DNA from: Catenuloplanes indicus
GTDB taxonomy: Bacteria; Actinomycetota; Actinomycetes; Mycobacteriales; Micromonosporaceae
Direction of reading: 5' to 3'
Length of the DNA stretch: 64,000 nt
Assembly (NCBI RefSeq): GCF_030813715.1
Contig: NZ_JAUSUZ010000001.1
Location: 930,001 to 994,000 of the forward strand
The notes beneath the pieces were generated by a model. That model searched no databases. It was given only the letters and a program-made list of their open reading frames with translations, and was not told the DNA's origin. Within the stretch, counting starts at the first letter, position 1; each line of letters begins with the position of its first letter. This document shows positions 8,151 to 16,504 of this stretch, piece by piece. Both the position numbers and the translations under genes were made by a program.

Positions 8151-10793
8151 TCACGAGTCCACCGCGGCGACCGTGGCCGTGATCGTGGCCGGCACCTGCT
8201 CCGGCGGGACCGGCTTGGAGAACAGATAACCCTGACCGTACGGGCAGCCCATGCCGATCAGCGCGGCGCGCTGGCCGGCGTCCTCGATGCCCTCGGCGAC
8301 CACGGTCAGGCCGAGGTCGCGGGCGAGCGTGACGATCGCGGCGACCAGTGCGGCCTGCCGGTCGCTGTGCACGACGTCGTCGATGAAGGACTTGTCGATC
8401 TTCAGGACGTCGACCGGGAGGTGCCGCAGGTAGCTCAGCGACGAGTAGCCGGTGCCGAAGTCGTCGATCGCGATCCGGACGCCGAGCCCGCGCAGCTCGC
8501 GCAGGTCCGCGAGCACCTGCTCGGTGTCGTGCAGCACCAGGCTCTCGGTGATCTCCAGCAGCAGCGCGGCCGGTGCCGCCCCGGTGCCGTCCAGCGCGGC
8601 GCGGACCTGGCCGACGAAGTCCGGGCGGCGGAACTGGCGCGCGGACACGTTCACGCTGACGTACGCCGGTGCGGCCGCCGGGTCGTCCCGCTGCCACCGG
8701 ACGCACCGGTGCAGCGCCTCGCGCAGCGCCCATCCACCGATTCCGACGATCGCGCCGCTCTCCTCGGCCAGCTCGATGAAGTGGTACGGGCCGAGCAGCC
8801 CGCGCTCCGGGTGCTGCCAGCGCACCAGCGCTTCCACCCCGACCACCGCACCGGCCAGCAGGTCCACGATCGGCTGGTAGTGCAGCACGAACTGCTCCCG
8901 CTCGACCGCCTCGTGCAGCGCCTGCCGCAGCGCGGACCGTTCGATCATCGCGGTCTGCAGATCCGGCCGGTACCGTTTCCAGTCTCCCTTCCCGGCGCCC
9001 TTGGCCAGGTAGAGCGCCAGGTCCGCGTGCCGCAGCAACTCCGTCGGCGTGCTCGCGCCCGCGCTGGTGGCCACGCCGATGCTGGCCGCGCCGCTGGCCG
9101 CGAACCGGCCGCCGAGACCGTCGCTGACCTCGACCGGCGCCCGCAGCGCGGCGATCACTCGCGCGGCCAGGTCCTCGGCGCCGCCGGGCCCGTCCGCGTC
9201 CGCGACCAGGATCGCGAACTCGTCGCCGCCCATCCGCGCCGCCAGGTCGTCCGGCCCGACCGCGGCCGCGATCCGCTCGGCCACGCTGATCAGCACCTGG
9301 TCGCCGACCGCGTGCCCGAGCGTGTCGTTGACCTCCTTGAAGTCGTCCAGGTCGACGAAGAGCACGCCGATGCCGGTCCCGGCCAGCTCGGCGCGCGCGT
9401 ACGACTGCTCCAGCCGGTCCCGGAACAGCACCCGGTTCGCGAGCCCGGTCAGGCTGTCGTGGAACGCCTGATGGGCCAGGTCGTTCTCCAGCCGGCGCCG
9501 CTCGGTCACGTCCCGCAGGGTGAGCACCAGGCCACGTACCGTCGGATCGTCCCGCAGGTCACGGACCGCGCACTCCACCTGCAGCAGGCACCGGTCGGCG
9601 CGGACCGCGATCAGGTCCACGCCGTTCACCCGGCCGCGCTCCGCCAGGCGCAGCGTCTCGTGATGGGTGTCCGCGATGATGTCGTGCAGCGGTGTCCCGG
9701 CCAGGTCCGGGTAGCCGAGCAGGACGGCCGCGGACGGGCTGGCGTAACGGATCCGCGCGTCGGCGCCGACGATCAGGATCACGTCCGACGCGCTCTGGAT
9801 CAGCGTGCGGAAGTACGCCTCCCCCTCCCGCCGGCTCACCTCCGCGGCCAGCGCGGTGCGTTCCGTCATCAGCCCGTAGACGCGCGCCATCACCAGCACG
9901 AACATCAGCCCGGCCGCGGCCGCGATGATCGGCGCGTCGACCACCTCGCCGTGCATGTACTGCAGCAGCAGCACCGCCGGTGCGATCAGCGCGGCGCCGG
10001 TGAGCAGCACCAGCCGGCGCAGCGCGGCCCGCGGGCCGAGGTCCGGCTCGTCGGCCGGTTCGCCCGGGACCGCGGCCATCGACGGGTGCAGCGCGGCCAG
10101 CCCGGCGCAGCCGTACATCGCGATCCAGCCCAGGTCGACCGGGCCGCCGATCGCCCAGGTCGCGTCCAGCCGGGCGAGGCTGTACACGATGTCCGAGAAG
10201 AGCAGCCCGGCGATGGCCACGGTCAGCAGCCGCACCGCGGCCGGCTTGCGCCCCGGCGCCACCAGCAGCCGGAACAGCAGACCCAGGGACAACACGTCAC
10301 CCACCGGGTACGCCACGGACAGCGACTTCTCGACCGCGCTCAGATCGGTGGCCCGCGCGTACGGCGCGACCAGGAACACCCAGGTGAGCAGCCCGAAACT
10401 GACCGTGGGCACCAGCGCGTCGAGCAGCGCGGCCCGGTTCCGGTCGCCGGGCCCGGCGGTGCGCACGAGCAGCAGCAGGCCGACGCCGAGCAGCAGGTAG
10501 ACCAGCAGGTAGAGCACGTCCGCGACGCCCGGATACGGCGGCTGCACGTTCAGCGCGAGGTAGGTGTTGTTGATCGTGTCGCCGGTGACGAACACCAGCA
10601 GCGCGGCCGCGATCAGCAGCCACGCCGGCCACCGCGCCGGGCGGTGCAGCCGGACCCCGGCCACGATCGCACCCACGCCGCCGAGCCCGAGCAGCGCCCA
10701 CGACTCCACCCGCCACGCCGGCCACACGTAGTAGACCGCGCTCAGCACCGCGAGCCCCACCAGGTAACCGGTGCGGCCGCTCCTGCCTGTCAT
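8151..10793 (-). CDS. Membrane GGDEF-EAL cyclic-di-GMP enzyme with PAS domain
   Basis: An 880-residue protein: about eight to nine transmembrane helices in residues 1-300, a PAS domain (about 320-430), a GGDEF domain with intact RMGGDEFAIL near 521, and an EAL domain with GVEALVRWQ near 652 and DDFGTGYSSL near 776. Both catalytic signatures look complete, so it could make and break c-di-GMP, as described for such tandem proteins in actinomycetes. The membrane part probably senses an envelope or redox signal. Start chosen at the ATG after GGGGAAGG; the open frame continues upstream without protein-like sequence. Convergent with the nitronate monooxygenase gene. Confidence 0.93.
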   Translation of the reverse strand: MTGRSGRTGYLVGLAVLSAVYYVWPAWRVESWALLGLGGVGAIVAGVRLHRPARWPAWLLIAAALLVFVTGDTINNTYLALNVQPPYPGVADVLYLLVYLLLGVGLLLLVRTAGPGDRNRAALLDALVPTVSFGLLTWVFLVAPYARATDLSAVEKSLSVAYPVGDVLSLGLLFRLLVAPGRKPAAVRLLTVAIAGLLFSDIVYSLARLDATWAIGGPVDLGWIAMYGCAGLAALHPSMAAVPGEPADEPDLGPRAALRRLVLLTGAALIAPAVLLLQYMHGEVVDAPIIAAAAGLMFVLVMARVYGLMTERTALAAEVSRREGEAYFRTLIQSASDVILIVGADARIRYASPSAAVLLGYPDLAGTPLHDIIADTHHETLRLAERGRVNGVDLIAVRADRCLLQVECAVRDLRDDPTVRGLVLTLRDVTERRRLENDLAHQAFHDSLTGLANRVLFRDRLEQSYARAELAGTGIGVLFVDLDDFKEVNDTLGHAVGDQVLISVAERIAAAVGPDDLAARMGGDEFAILVADADGPGGAEDLAARVIAALRAPVEVSDGLGGRFAASGAASIGVATSAGASTPTELLRHADLALYLAKGAGKGDWKRYRPDLQTAMIERSALRQALHEAVEREQFVLHYQPIVDLLAGAVVGVEALVRWQHPERGLLGPYHFIELAEESGAIVGIGGWALREALHRCVRWQRDDPAAAPAYVSVNVSARQFRRPDFVGQVRAALDGTGAAPAALLLEITESLVLHDTEQVLADLRELRGLGVRIAIDDFGTGYSSLSYLRHLPVDVLKIDKSFIDDVVHSDRQAALVAAIVTLARDLGLTVVAEGIEDAGQRAALIGMGCPYGQGYLFSKPVPPEQVPATITATVAAVDS

Positions 10794-11041
10794 GCCTTCC
10801 CCATCGGCAGGCTCAGGCGCGTCCTGACGCGTTCCGGGATCCGGAAAGCGACCGGCCGTCCCTTTCCCGGGCCGGCGGCGCCGAATCACGGAGGCGGACG
10901 CCGGGCGACGGCGCGGCGAGGGCCCGGATCGCTGCCCCGGTCTGCCGGGTCGCCTGCCCGCGGCACGGCCGCGTCGAGTACGGCCGGTGGTTCGCGCGCA
11001 GCGGCCCGGGCGCGCGCCCGGCGCCCGAGCCGCTGCCCGGC

Positions 11042-14000
11042 TCACCGCAGGCCGAACGCCCGCGTGATGAGCTGTTCGACCGTGTTGCCCCGGGTGTCGC
11101 GGGCACTGGTGCGCACCGTGACGAACCGGGCCGTCCGGGGCGCGGCGATCCGGGTGCTCCAGCCGTTCGGCTGCCGGCGGAGCGTCACCCGGTGCCAGGT
11201 GGCGCCGTCGTCGTACGAGACGTCGAGCGTGACCGTCCGTACCGTGCCGGGGTCGGTCGCCGTGGCGAGGGTTGACGTGGCGATCGTCAGGTCGAAGGTC
11301 CGTCTCGCCCGGCCGTCGCGGTCGGTGTCCACGTCGTAGTCGAGCTGGATCAGCGGTGGGCTGACCACCGTCCCCGGCTGCACGTCACCGGAGGTGAACG
11401 ACCACTCGGTGCGGGTGCTGGTCGAGTACGGCCCGGCCCACGCGTCCCGGTTGTTCTCCGACACCAGCCGGTAGGGCAGCGCCGGTGCCGGCAGCGGGCC
11501 GGCGACCAGCAGCGGGTCGTACCGGTCGGTGGTGCTCACCAGCTTGTCGCCCTGATAGAGGGAGAGCCGGTTGTCCGCGCCCGGGTTCTCGCCGGTGTGC
11601 CCCGCGTGTGCGGCGCCCGAGTCGCCCCAGCCGGGGATGTTGGCGAAGAACCAGCCACCCTCCTGGCGGAAGATGTTGAGGCCGTCGGGCTCGTCCACCA
11701 GGCGGGGCCGCTGCACCGGGCCGAACCACCGCTGCCGGTTCACCGAACCGGCGCGGTACGCGGTCGGCGCGGTGTGCTGGGCCTGCTCCCCCGGGATCAC
11801 CACGTTGGAGATCCACTTCCGCCCGGCGGTGACCCAGTCCGTGCGGTCACCGCGGGCCGGAGCCTCGGCGTAGTCCAGGAACATCGCCAGCCCGAGCGAA
11901 TCGATCTCGGAGCGCTGCTCGATCGCGCGACCCGGCCGCCAGTTGTCGAACGACATGTCGACCCGGGCCAGATTGCCCGACGTGGCCCGGTAGGTGAGGT
12001 CCGCCGGCACCGCGCCGACGTAGTCGGTGACCAGGTCGTACGCGTACTCGGGGACCGGGTGCGAGGTGACGTCCAGCCGCACGCCGCGCTCGCGCTGGAT
12101 GCGGGCGATGAGTTTCTCGCCCTCGTCGCGGGTGAGGGTGGCGACGGTGACCGGTGGCGGATCCGTCGGCATCCACACCGAACCCGGCCAGGGCTCGAGG
12201 CGCCCCGGACCGTCGTTGACCACGAGCAGCAGCTTGGCGCCCGCCGCGGCCGCCGCGGCCGCCGCGGCCGCCCGCTCCTCGATCGAGGTCTCGCCGCCGG
12301 CCCGGACGACCAGCGCCTTGCCACGCACGGCGCCGCCCAGCACCGCGTCGAGGCTGCGCACGGTGGAGGGCAACGGCGTCGCGCCGTGCCGCACCCGCAG
12401 GTCGTCGTAGCCGGCGACGGTCAGTTCGGGCTGGGCGAGACGCCAGCGTGCCGACGCGGTCAGGGTTCCGTCCGGCACCTTGCCGGTCGGCAGCACCCAG
12501 ACGCTGTCGTACTGCGGTCCCGGGTACCACGCGTCCAGCCACGGGTTGCCGCCGGTGATGTCCCGGACGAGCGTGAACCGGGACGCGACCACCGTGGACG
12601 GCTGCGGGGTGGTCGCGGTCAGCCGGCGGGCCTTGGCCGCGTCGAAGACCACCGTGCGGTCCCCGTTCAGCGCGATACCGGTCACCGGGAGGACGGCCAG
12701 GCCCATCGAGCTCGGCCCGTGGACCCCCTCGACGTCGCCGGTCAGGTAGGCGGTGTACGTGCCCTCCGGCAGCCGCAGGTCGAGCGCCCCCGTCTCGTCG
12801 ATCATCTGGATGACCGTCCGGTTCCGGCTCAGCACGACGACCACGCCGCCGAGCGGCTTGCCGCTCCGGTCCCGGCCGCGCAGCGCGAGCTGATGGCGGG
12901 CGCCCTCCTTGCCACCACCGACGGAGGTCCGCAGCCCGCCGGTCGCGGTCACGTAGCCGGCGAAGGTCTGCTCGGCCGGCACCCGGTCGAACGACGTCGT
13001 CACGGTCACCGAGGCGGTGCCGCGGGCCGGGACGGTGACCCGCGTCGCCGACAGGGTGACCAGGTCGAGCGAGGAGGCCAGCTCGAGCGTCACCGGCGTC
13101 GCGCCGATGTTGGTGTAGGTGATCTCCCGGTCGACCGGGCCGGCCGGCGCGGGATAGGACGGATATCCGAAGTTGACCGACCCGGTCGCGAAGACCGTGG
13201 CGCTCACCGACGCGGCGGCGTCGAGCCGGCCCGTCCCGCCCTGGTAGGCGGTCAGGTCCGGGGTGCCCTTGGTCGTGCTGACCAGCGCGTCCTTGAGCTG
13301 CTGCCCCTTCAACTCGGGGTGCGCGGCGGCGACCAGGGCCGCGGCGCCGGCGACGTGCGGCGTGGCCATCGACGTGCCGCTCATCGACAGGTAGGACCCC
13401 TCGCCGGTCTCGCTGAGGCGGGACCGGGCGGCCAGGATGTTCACGCCGGGCGCGGTCAGGTCGGGCTTGAGCGCCCGGTCGCCGGCCCGTGGCCCCTGGC
13501 TCGAGAAGTCGGCGAGCAGGTCGTTGCCGTCCACGGCGCCGACGGTCAGCGCCGCGTCGGCGGCGCCCGGCGTGCCCACGGTGGACGGGCGCGGGCCCGC
13601 GTTGCCGGCCGCGATGACGAACAGCGCGCCGGTCTCCGCGCTGAGCTGGTTCACGGCCACGCTCATCGGGTCCGTACCGTCGGTCGGGTCGCCGCCGAGG
13701 CTCATGCTGACGATGCGGGCGCGCTGCTCGCGGACCGCCCACTCCATGCCGCTGATGATCCACGACTCCTGGCCGGTGCCCCCGTTGTCGAGCACCTTAC
13801 CGACGTGCAGGCGGGCGCCCGGCGCGACGCCGCGCTCCTTGCCGCCGGACGCGGCACCGCTGCCGGCGATCGTGGACGCGACGTGGGTGCCGTGGCCCAT
13901 GCCGTCCTCGACCGACTCGCCGGGCACGAAGGACGCGGTCGCGGCGACCGCGCCGGCCAGGTCCGGGTGCTCGGTGTCGATCCCGGTGTCGAGCACGGCG

Positions 14001-14668
14001 ACGTCGACGCCGGTACCGGTGTTGCCCCGCTGCCAGACCTCCGGCGCACCGATCTGCGCGGTGCTGTCGGCCAGCGCGGCCTCGGCCTTGCCGTCCAGCC
14101 AGATCTTCGTGACCGCCGAGGCCGATCGCGCGCCGGTCGCGGAGTCCAGGAACCGGCCGGACCGGTCCGCGGTCAGCGCGGCGCCGCCGATGCTGTCCAG
14201 CGGCCGGACCGCGGTGGTGCCGGGCAGCGCCGCGGTACGCATGGTGGCGGCCGGGTCGGCGTAGGTGACGATCAGCGGGATGCCGGCGCTGTGCGCGTCG
14301 TCGTAGCCGTCGGCCACCAGTTCGGTGACGTTGAACAGGTCCTCGTCGAGCAGACCGGAGGCCAGGTGCCGGAAAGCACCGTGCGGGTAGACGTACGTGT
14401 CGCCGTCCTTGACGTTCGACAGGTAGCCGGCCGGCTGGCCCGCGCGGTCACGGACCTGAACGCCGCCGTCGGCACCGACGGTCACGGTGTCGCCGGTGAT
14501 CAGGGTGACGGTGGCGGCCGGGGCGCTCCGGGGTGGCGGCGCGGACGGGGCGGCATGGGCGGCCGGGGGGACGAACGCGACCGAGCTGGCGGTCAGCGCG
14601 ACGAGCCCCAGCCCACGCAAGCGTGACAGTGACAACGAAACCTCGCGGATGATCGATGAACCGAGCAC
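11042..14668 (-). CDS. Secreted S8 family serine peptidase (subtilase)
   Basis: A 1208-residue secreted protease. The signal peptide (residues about 10-40) ends PPAAHAAPS. A propeptide-like region follows, then the catalytic domain with Asp in VAVLDTGID (about 226), His in GHGTHVAS (about 258) and Ser in GTSMATPHVAG (about 429). The long C-terminal half has beta-sandwich segments, a poly-Ala protease-associated-like insert (EERAAAAAAAAAAGAKL, near 790-810) and a terminal adhesive-type domain. No LPXTG or membrane anchor is seen, so it is probably released. Such large subtilases of actinomycetes degrade extracellular protein; the target is unknown. Confidence 0.92.
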   Translation of the reverse strand: MLGSSIIREVSLSLSRLRGLGLVALTASSVAFVPPAAHAAPSAPPPRSAPAATVTLITGDTVTVGADGGVQVRDRAGQPAGYLSNVKDGDTYVYPHGAFRHLASGLLDEDLFNVTELVADGYDDAHSAGIPLIVTYADPAATMRTAALPGTTAVRPLDSIGGAALTADRSGRFLDSATGARSASAVTKIWLDGKAEAALADSTAQIGAPEVWQRGNTGTGVDVAVLDTGIDTEHPDLAGAVAATASFVPGESVEDGMGHGTHVASTIAGSGAASGGKERGVAPGARLHVGKVLDNGGTGQESWIISGMEWAVREQRARIVSMSLGGDPTDGTDPMSVAVNQLSAETGALFVIAAGNAGPRPSTVGTPGAADAALTVGAVDGNDLLADFSSQGPRAGDRALKPDLTAPGVNILAARSRLSETGEGSYLSMSGTSMATPHVAGAAALVAAAHPELKGQQLKDALVSTTKGTPDLTAYQGGTGRLDAAASVSATVFATGSVNFGYPSYPAPAGPVDREITYTNIGATPVTLELASSLDLVTLSATRVTVPARGTASVTVTTSFDRVPAEQTFAGYVTATGGLRTSVGGGKEGARHQLALRGRDRSGKPLGGVVVVLSRNRTVIQMIDETGALDLRLPEGTYTAYLTGDVEGVHGPSSMGLAVLPVTGIALNGDRTVVFDAAKARRLTATTPQPSTVVASRFTLVRDITGGNPWLDAWYPGPQYDSVWVLPTGKVPDGTLTASARWRLAQPELTVAGYDDLRVRHGATPLPSTVRSLDAVLGGAVRGKALVVRAGGETSIEERAAAAAAAAAAGAKLLLVVNDGPGRLEPWPGSVWMPTDPPPVTVATLTRDEGEKLIARIQRERGVRLDVTSHPVPEYAYDLVTDYVGAVPADLTYRATSGNLARVDMSFDNWRPGRAIEQRSEIDSLGLAMFLDYAEAPARGDRTDWVTAGRKWISNVVIPGEQAQHTAPTAYRAGSVNRQRWFGPVQRPRLVDEPDGLNIFRQEGGWFFANIPGWGDSGAAHAGHTGENPGADNRLSLYQGDKLVSTTDRYDPLLVAGPLPAPALPYRLVSENNRDAWAGPYSTSTRTEWSFTSGDVQPGTVVSPPLIQLDYDVDTDRDGRARRTFDLTIATSTLATATDPGTVRTVTLDVSYDDGATWHRVTLRRQPNGWSTRIAAPRTARFVTVRTSARDTRGNTVEQLITRAFGLR

Positions 14669-14916
14669 CGCTCACTATGAGGAGCTTCGATTACGTTGTG
14701 ATCAACAGCCCGTATCAGGTGGACTTGTCCGGTCTGACGATGATCCGCCCCCCGTCATCGCACCCGGCATGCTCGGCAAGCACTCCCACCGCGCCCGGGG
14801 CCACATCGGCCGGATCGGCCGAATCCGTCTCCGACATGTCGGTGCCGCACAGACGCTACGGGGCCGGGGCGCCGGGCCCTGCCTGCGGCGAGTCCACGGC
14901 GGATGGTTCTCCGAAG

Positions 14917-15005
14917 GATGACCGGCCGGATTCGAGCGATCCGCACCGCGCCTCCCGGTCCGCGTCCGGTCGGCCGGGCCCTCCACCACCTGAGCTACGG
15001 TCATC
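14917..15005 (-). pseudogene. Degenerate tRNA-like sequence
   Basis: The minus strand has a perfect 7-bp acceptor-like pairing (GATGACC with GGTCATC) and a D-arm-like GTAGCTCAGGTGGTGGAG. The middle does not fold into a 5-bp stem with a 7-nt anticodon loop and has no U33, and the T-arm is imperfect. At 89 nt it has the length of a long-variable-arm tRNA. It is the last member of the tRNA array and looks like a decayed gene. Confidence 0.5.
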
Positions 15006-15006
15006 G

Positions 15007-15078
15007 TGCCCGCACCAGGGATCGAACCTGGGGCCTCCGCCGTGTGAAAGCGGCGCTCTTCCGCTGAGCCATACGGGC
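15007..15078 (-). tRNA. tRNA-Val (CAC)
   Basis: Canonical cloverleaf: acceptor GCCCGTA/TGCGGGC, anticodon stem CCGCT/GGCGG, loop TTCACAC (anticodon CAC), T-arm CCAGG-TTCGATC-CCTGG. CCA is not encoded. Confidence 0.92.
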
Positions 15079-15082
15079 GTCG

Positions 15083-15155
15083 TGTTCCGAGCCGGACTCG
15101 AACCGGAGACCTCCGCCACGTCGGGGCGGCGCTCTCCCGGCTGAGCTATCGGAAC
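15083..15155 (-). tRNA. Non-canonical tRNA-Val (GAC)-like
   Basis: The acceptor GTTCCGA/TCGGAAC and D-arm are good. The anticodon stem CCGCC/GGCGG closes the loop CCGACGT, which would give anticodon GAC but has C instead of the near-universal U33. The outer T-stem pair is also mismatched (T-C). The first 19 nt of the gene are repeated in tandem just upstream. It could be a decaying gene or one with relaxed constraints. Confidence 0.65.
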
Positions 15156-15174
15156 CCGGCTGAGCTATCGGAAC
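15137..15174. repeat. 19-bp perfect tandem duplication of a tRNA 5' end
   Basis: Two identical 19-bp copies (15137-15155 and 15156-15174) contain the acceptor 5' strand and D-stem of the Val(GAC)-like tRNA. The outer copy has no 3' half and would be transcribed as a 5' extension. Confidence 0.9.
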
Positions 15175-15182
15175 GTGCGTTG

Positions 15183-15267
15183 CGGAGACGGGGCGAGTCG
15201 AACGCCCACGGGTGTTACCCCCAACCGTTTTCGAGACGGTGGCCGGCGCCGGTCGGCTGGCGTCTCC
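15183..15267 (-). tRNA. tRNA-Ser (CGA)
   Basis: Acceptor GGAGACG/CGTCTCC, anticodon stem ACCGT/ACGGT, loop CTCGAAA (CGA), long variable arm, T-loop TTCGACT, discriminator G. This is a regular class II tRNA. Confidence 0.92.
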
Positions 15268-15290
15268 ATCCGCGGGCGCGTGCCCGCTCG

Positions 15291-15365
15291 TCGGGATGGC
15301 CGGATTCGAACCGGCGGCCCCTCGGCCCCCAGCCGAGTGCGCTGACCGTGCTGCGCCACATCCCG
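15291..15365 (-). tRNA. tRNA-Pro (GGG)
   Basis: Acceptor CGGGATG/CATCCCG with the Pro-typical C1-G72 pair, anticodon stem CTCGG/CCGAG, loop CTGGGGG (GGG), T-arm GCCGG-TTCGAAT-CCGGC. Canonical. Confidence 0.93.
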
Positions 15366-15375
15366 TTGCGTACCG

Positions 15376-15447
15376 TGCCTCTGGGAAGAATCGAACTTCC
15401 GCATCCGGCTTCGTAGGCCGGCGCTCTATCCGCTGAGCTACAGAGGC
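15376..15447 (-). tRNA. tRNA-Arg (ACG)
   Basis: Acceptor GCCTCTG/CAGAGGC, anticodon stem CCGGC/GCCGG, loop CTACGAA (ACG, A34 normally deaminated to inosine), T-arm GGAAG-TTCGATT-CTTCC. Canonical. Confidence 0.93.
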
Positions 15448-15451
15448 GTGG

Positions 15452-15543
15452 AGGAGAGTGAGGGATTCGAACCCTCGGCAGAGGTGTCGCACCCCTGCTG
15501 CGGTGTAGCAAACCGCCGCCTTGGACCGCTCGGCCAACTCTCC
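15452..15543 (-). tRNA. tRNA-Ser (GCT)
   Basis: Acceptor GGAGAGT/ACTCTCC, anticodon stem GCGGT/ACCGC, loop TTGCTAC (GCT), long variable arm, T-loop TTCGAAT. The discriminator base is T rather than the usual G of bacterial tRNA-Ser, and it is followed by an encoded CCA, unlike the neighbouring tRNAs I checked. Confidence 0.9.
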
Positions 15544-15547
15544 GTCG

Positions 15548-15617
15548 TCGCAGGCCCCGGTGTCGAACCGGGCAATCCGCCCTTATGAGGGGCGGCCGGG
15601 CAGCCGGCCCGCCTGCG
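15548..15617 (-). tRNA. tRNA-Met (CAT) with shortened D-arm
   Basis: Acceptor CGCAGGC/GCCTGCG, anticodon stem CGCCC/GGGCG, loop CTCATAA (CAT), T-arm CCCGG-TTCGACA-CCGGG. The D-arm is GCCGG-CTGC-CCGGC: a 4-nt loop with no G18-G19. The anticodon stem lacks the initiator GGG/CCC pattern and position 1-72 is paired, so this is not an initiator. An Ile (lysidine) identity cannot be excluded. Confidence 0.75.
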
Positions 15618-15635
15618 GTTAATCACTGTCGTGCG

Positions 15636-15707
15636 CTGCGGGCGGAGGATTCGAACCTCCATCGCCCGGGTCAGAGCCGGGTGTGCTGCCGGTTGCACCA
15701 GCCCGCA
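15636..15707 (-). tRNA. tRNA-Gln (CTG)
   Basis: Acceptor TGCGGGC/GCCCGCA with Gln-typical U1-A72, anticodon stem CCCGG/CCGGG, loop CTCTGAC (CTG), T-arm GGAGG-TTCGAAT-CCTCC, discriminator G. Canonical. Confidence 0.92.
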
Positions 15708-15711
15708 TCGG

Positions 15712-15751
15712 GACTCCCGGGCCGCCGCCTGAACCGGCGGCCCGGGGAGTC
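15712..15751. terminator. Strong hairpin at the 3' end of the HNH gene
   Basis: GACTCCCGGGCCGCCG (15712-15727) pairs with CGGCGGCCCGGGGAGTC (15735-15751), leaving one bulged G and a 7-nt loop. It overlaps the stop codon of the HNH gene and precedes tRNA-Gln in the direction of transcription. It may be a terminator or a processing signal separating mRNA from tRNAs. Confidence 0.6.
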
Positions 15752-16187
15752 ACCTGGCCAGGACCGCCCAGGTGGGGGCGGCCGGCCGGAATCGCAGGGG
15801 CATGCGCGCCTCGGCCGGCGTGCGATCACCCTTGCGCTGGTTACACGCGCCGCACGCGGCGACGGTGTTGGACCACGCGTTGCGGCCGCCGCGCGAGCGG
15901 GGCATGACGTGGTCGATGGTCGAGGCGTGGCCGCCGCAGTAGGCGCAGCGCCGGCCGTCCCGGACCAGCACCCCGCCCCGGGACCAGGCCGGGCCACGCG
16001 AGTGGCGCCAGCGGGTCACCACGTAGGAGACCAGCCGCACCACGGTCGGGACCGGCCACACGCCGATCTGCGTGTCGGGCCGCGACTCGTGAACCTCCGC
16101 CACGCGGCGCACCAGCATCCGCACCGCGTGGCGGAGACTGACCCGGTGCAACGGGCCGAGGTCGGCGTTCAGCACCAGCACGTCCAC
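15750..16187 (-). CDS. HNH endonuclease inside the tRNA array
   Basis: A 145-residue protein with a zinc-binding HNH nuclease core: C81-x2-C84, then TIDHVMPRSRGG (catalytic His93) and ACGACNQRKGD (C112, C115, then the conserved NxRKG). Residues 1-75 form a family-typical N-terminal part (VLVLNADLGPLHRVSLRHAV). Such small HNH proteins are widespread in actinobacteria. Here the gene lies between tRNA-Gly and tRNA-Gln on the same strand, so it may be co-transcribed with them. Whether it acts on DNA as a homing-type nuclease or has another role is unknown. All metal and catalytic residues look intact. Confidence 0.88.
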   Translation of the reverse strand: MDVLVLNADLGPLHRVSLRHAVRMLVRRVAEVHESRPDTQIGVWPVPTVVRLVSYVVTRWRHSRGPAWSRGGVLVRDGRRCAYCGGHASTIDHVMPRSRGGRNAWSNTVAACGACNQRKGDRTPAEARMPLRFRPAAPTWAVLAR

Positions 16188-16226
16188 CGGATCCTCCCTT
16201 CATGTCGTCATTGATCTGCTGTCGAG

Positions 16227-16297
16227 AGCGGTTACGGGGAGTCGAACCCCGGTCTGCTGCATGGCAAGCAGCCGCACTGCCGTTGTGCTACAACCGC
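16227..16297 (-). tRNA. tRNA-Gly (GCC)
   Basis: Acceptor GCGGTTG/TAACCGC, anticodon stem GCTGC/GCAGC, loop TTGCCAT (GCC), T-arm CGGGG-TTCGACT-CCCCG, discriminator T as in bacterial tRNA-Gly. Confidence 0.92.
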
Positions 16298-16365
16298 ATG
16301 GAAAACCATCCGCTGTGGAATTTTCAACGACCATTCCGTACGCATTCAAATGCGCACGGCAAACG

Positions 16366-16438
16366 CACGGGTGACAGGATTCGAACCTGCGACTCACGGT
16401 TTTGGAGACCGTTGCTCCACCGATTGAGCTACACCCGT
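16366..16438 (-). tRNA. tRNA-Trp (CCA)
   Basis: Acceptor ACGGGTG/CACCCGT, anticodon stem ACGGT/ACCGT, loop CTCCAAA (CCA), T-loop TTCGAAT, discriminator G as required for Trp. It is the first tRNA downstream of the leader ORF and terminator. Confidence 0.93.
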
Positions 16439-16449
16439 ATGCCGACACG

Positions 16450-16485
16450 AAAAAGCCGCCCGGTCCGGTCGCGGACGCAGGCGGC
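16450..16485 (-). terminator. Intrinsic terminator or attenuator before tRNA-Trp
   Basis: On the minus strand, GGCGGC-type arms (16455-16460 with 16480-16485) and an inner 5-bp stem (GTCCG/CGGAC) form a two-part hairpin followed directly by TTTTT (16454-16450). This is a textbook intrinsic terminator, rare in this GC-rich window. It sits between the 43-codon ORF and tRNA-Trp, so it would block or modulate read-through into the array. Confidence 0.75.
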
Positions 16486-16504
16486 GGGTGATGCCGGGGG
16501 ATCC

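Noticed and set aside
8367-11339. A 990-codon open frame antisense to the GGDEF/EAL gene
   Set aside because: It has Arg/Gly/Pro low-complexity composition and no domain, the normal shadow of a GC-rich gene. The opposite strand has clear GGDEF and EAL motifs.
11597-14626. A 1009-codon open frame antisense to the subtilase gene
   Set aside because: It has no recognisable domain, and the catalytic triad and signal peptide are on the other strand.
14900-16450. Integrated element using the tRNAs as attachment sites
   Set aside because: No integrase, excisionase or direct repeat of a tRNA 3' end was found within the window.
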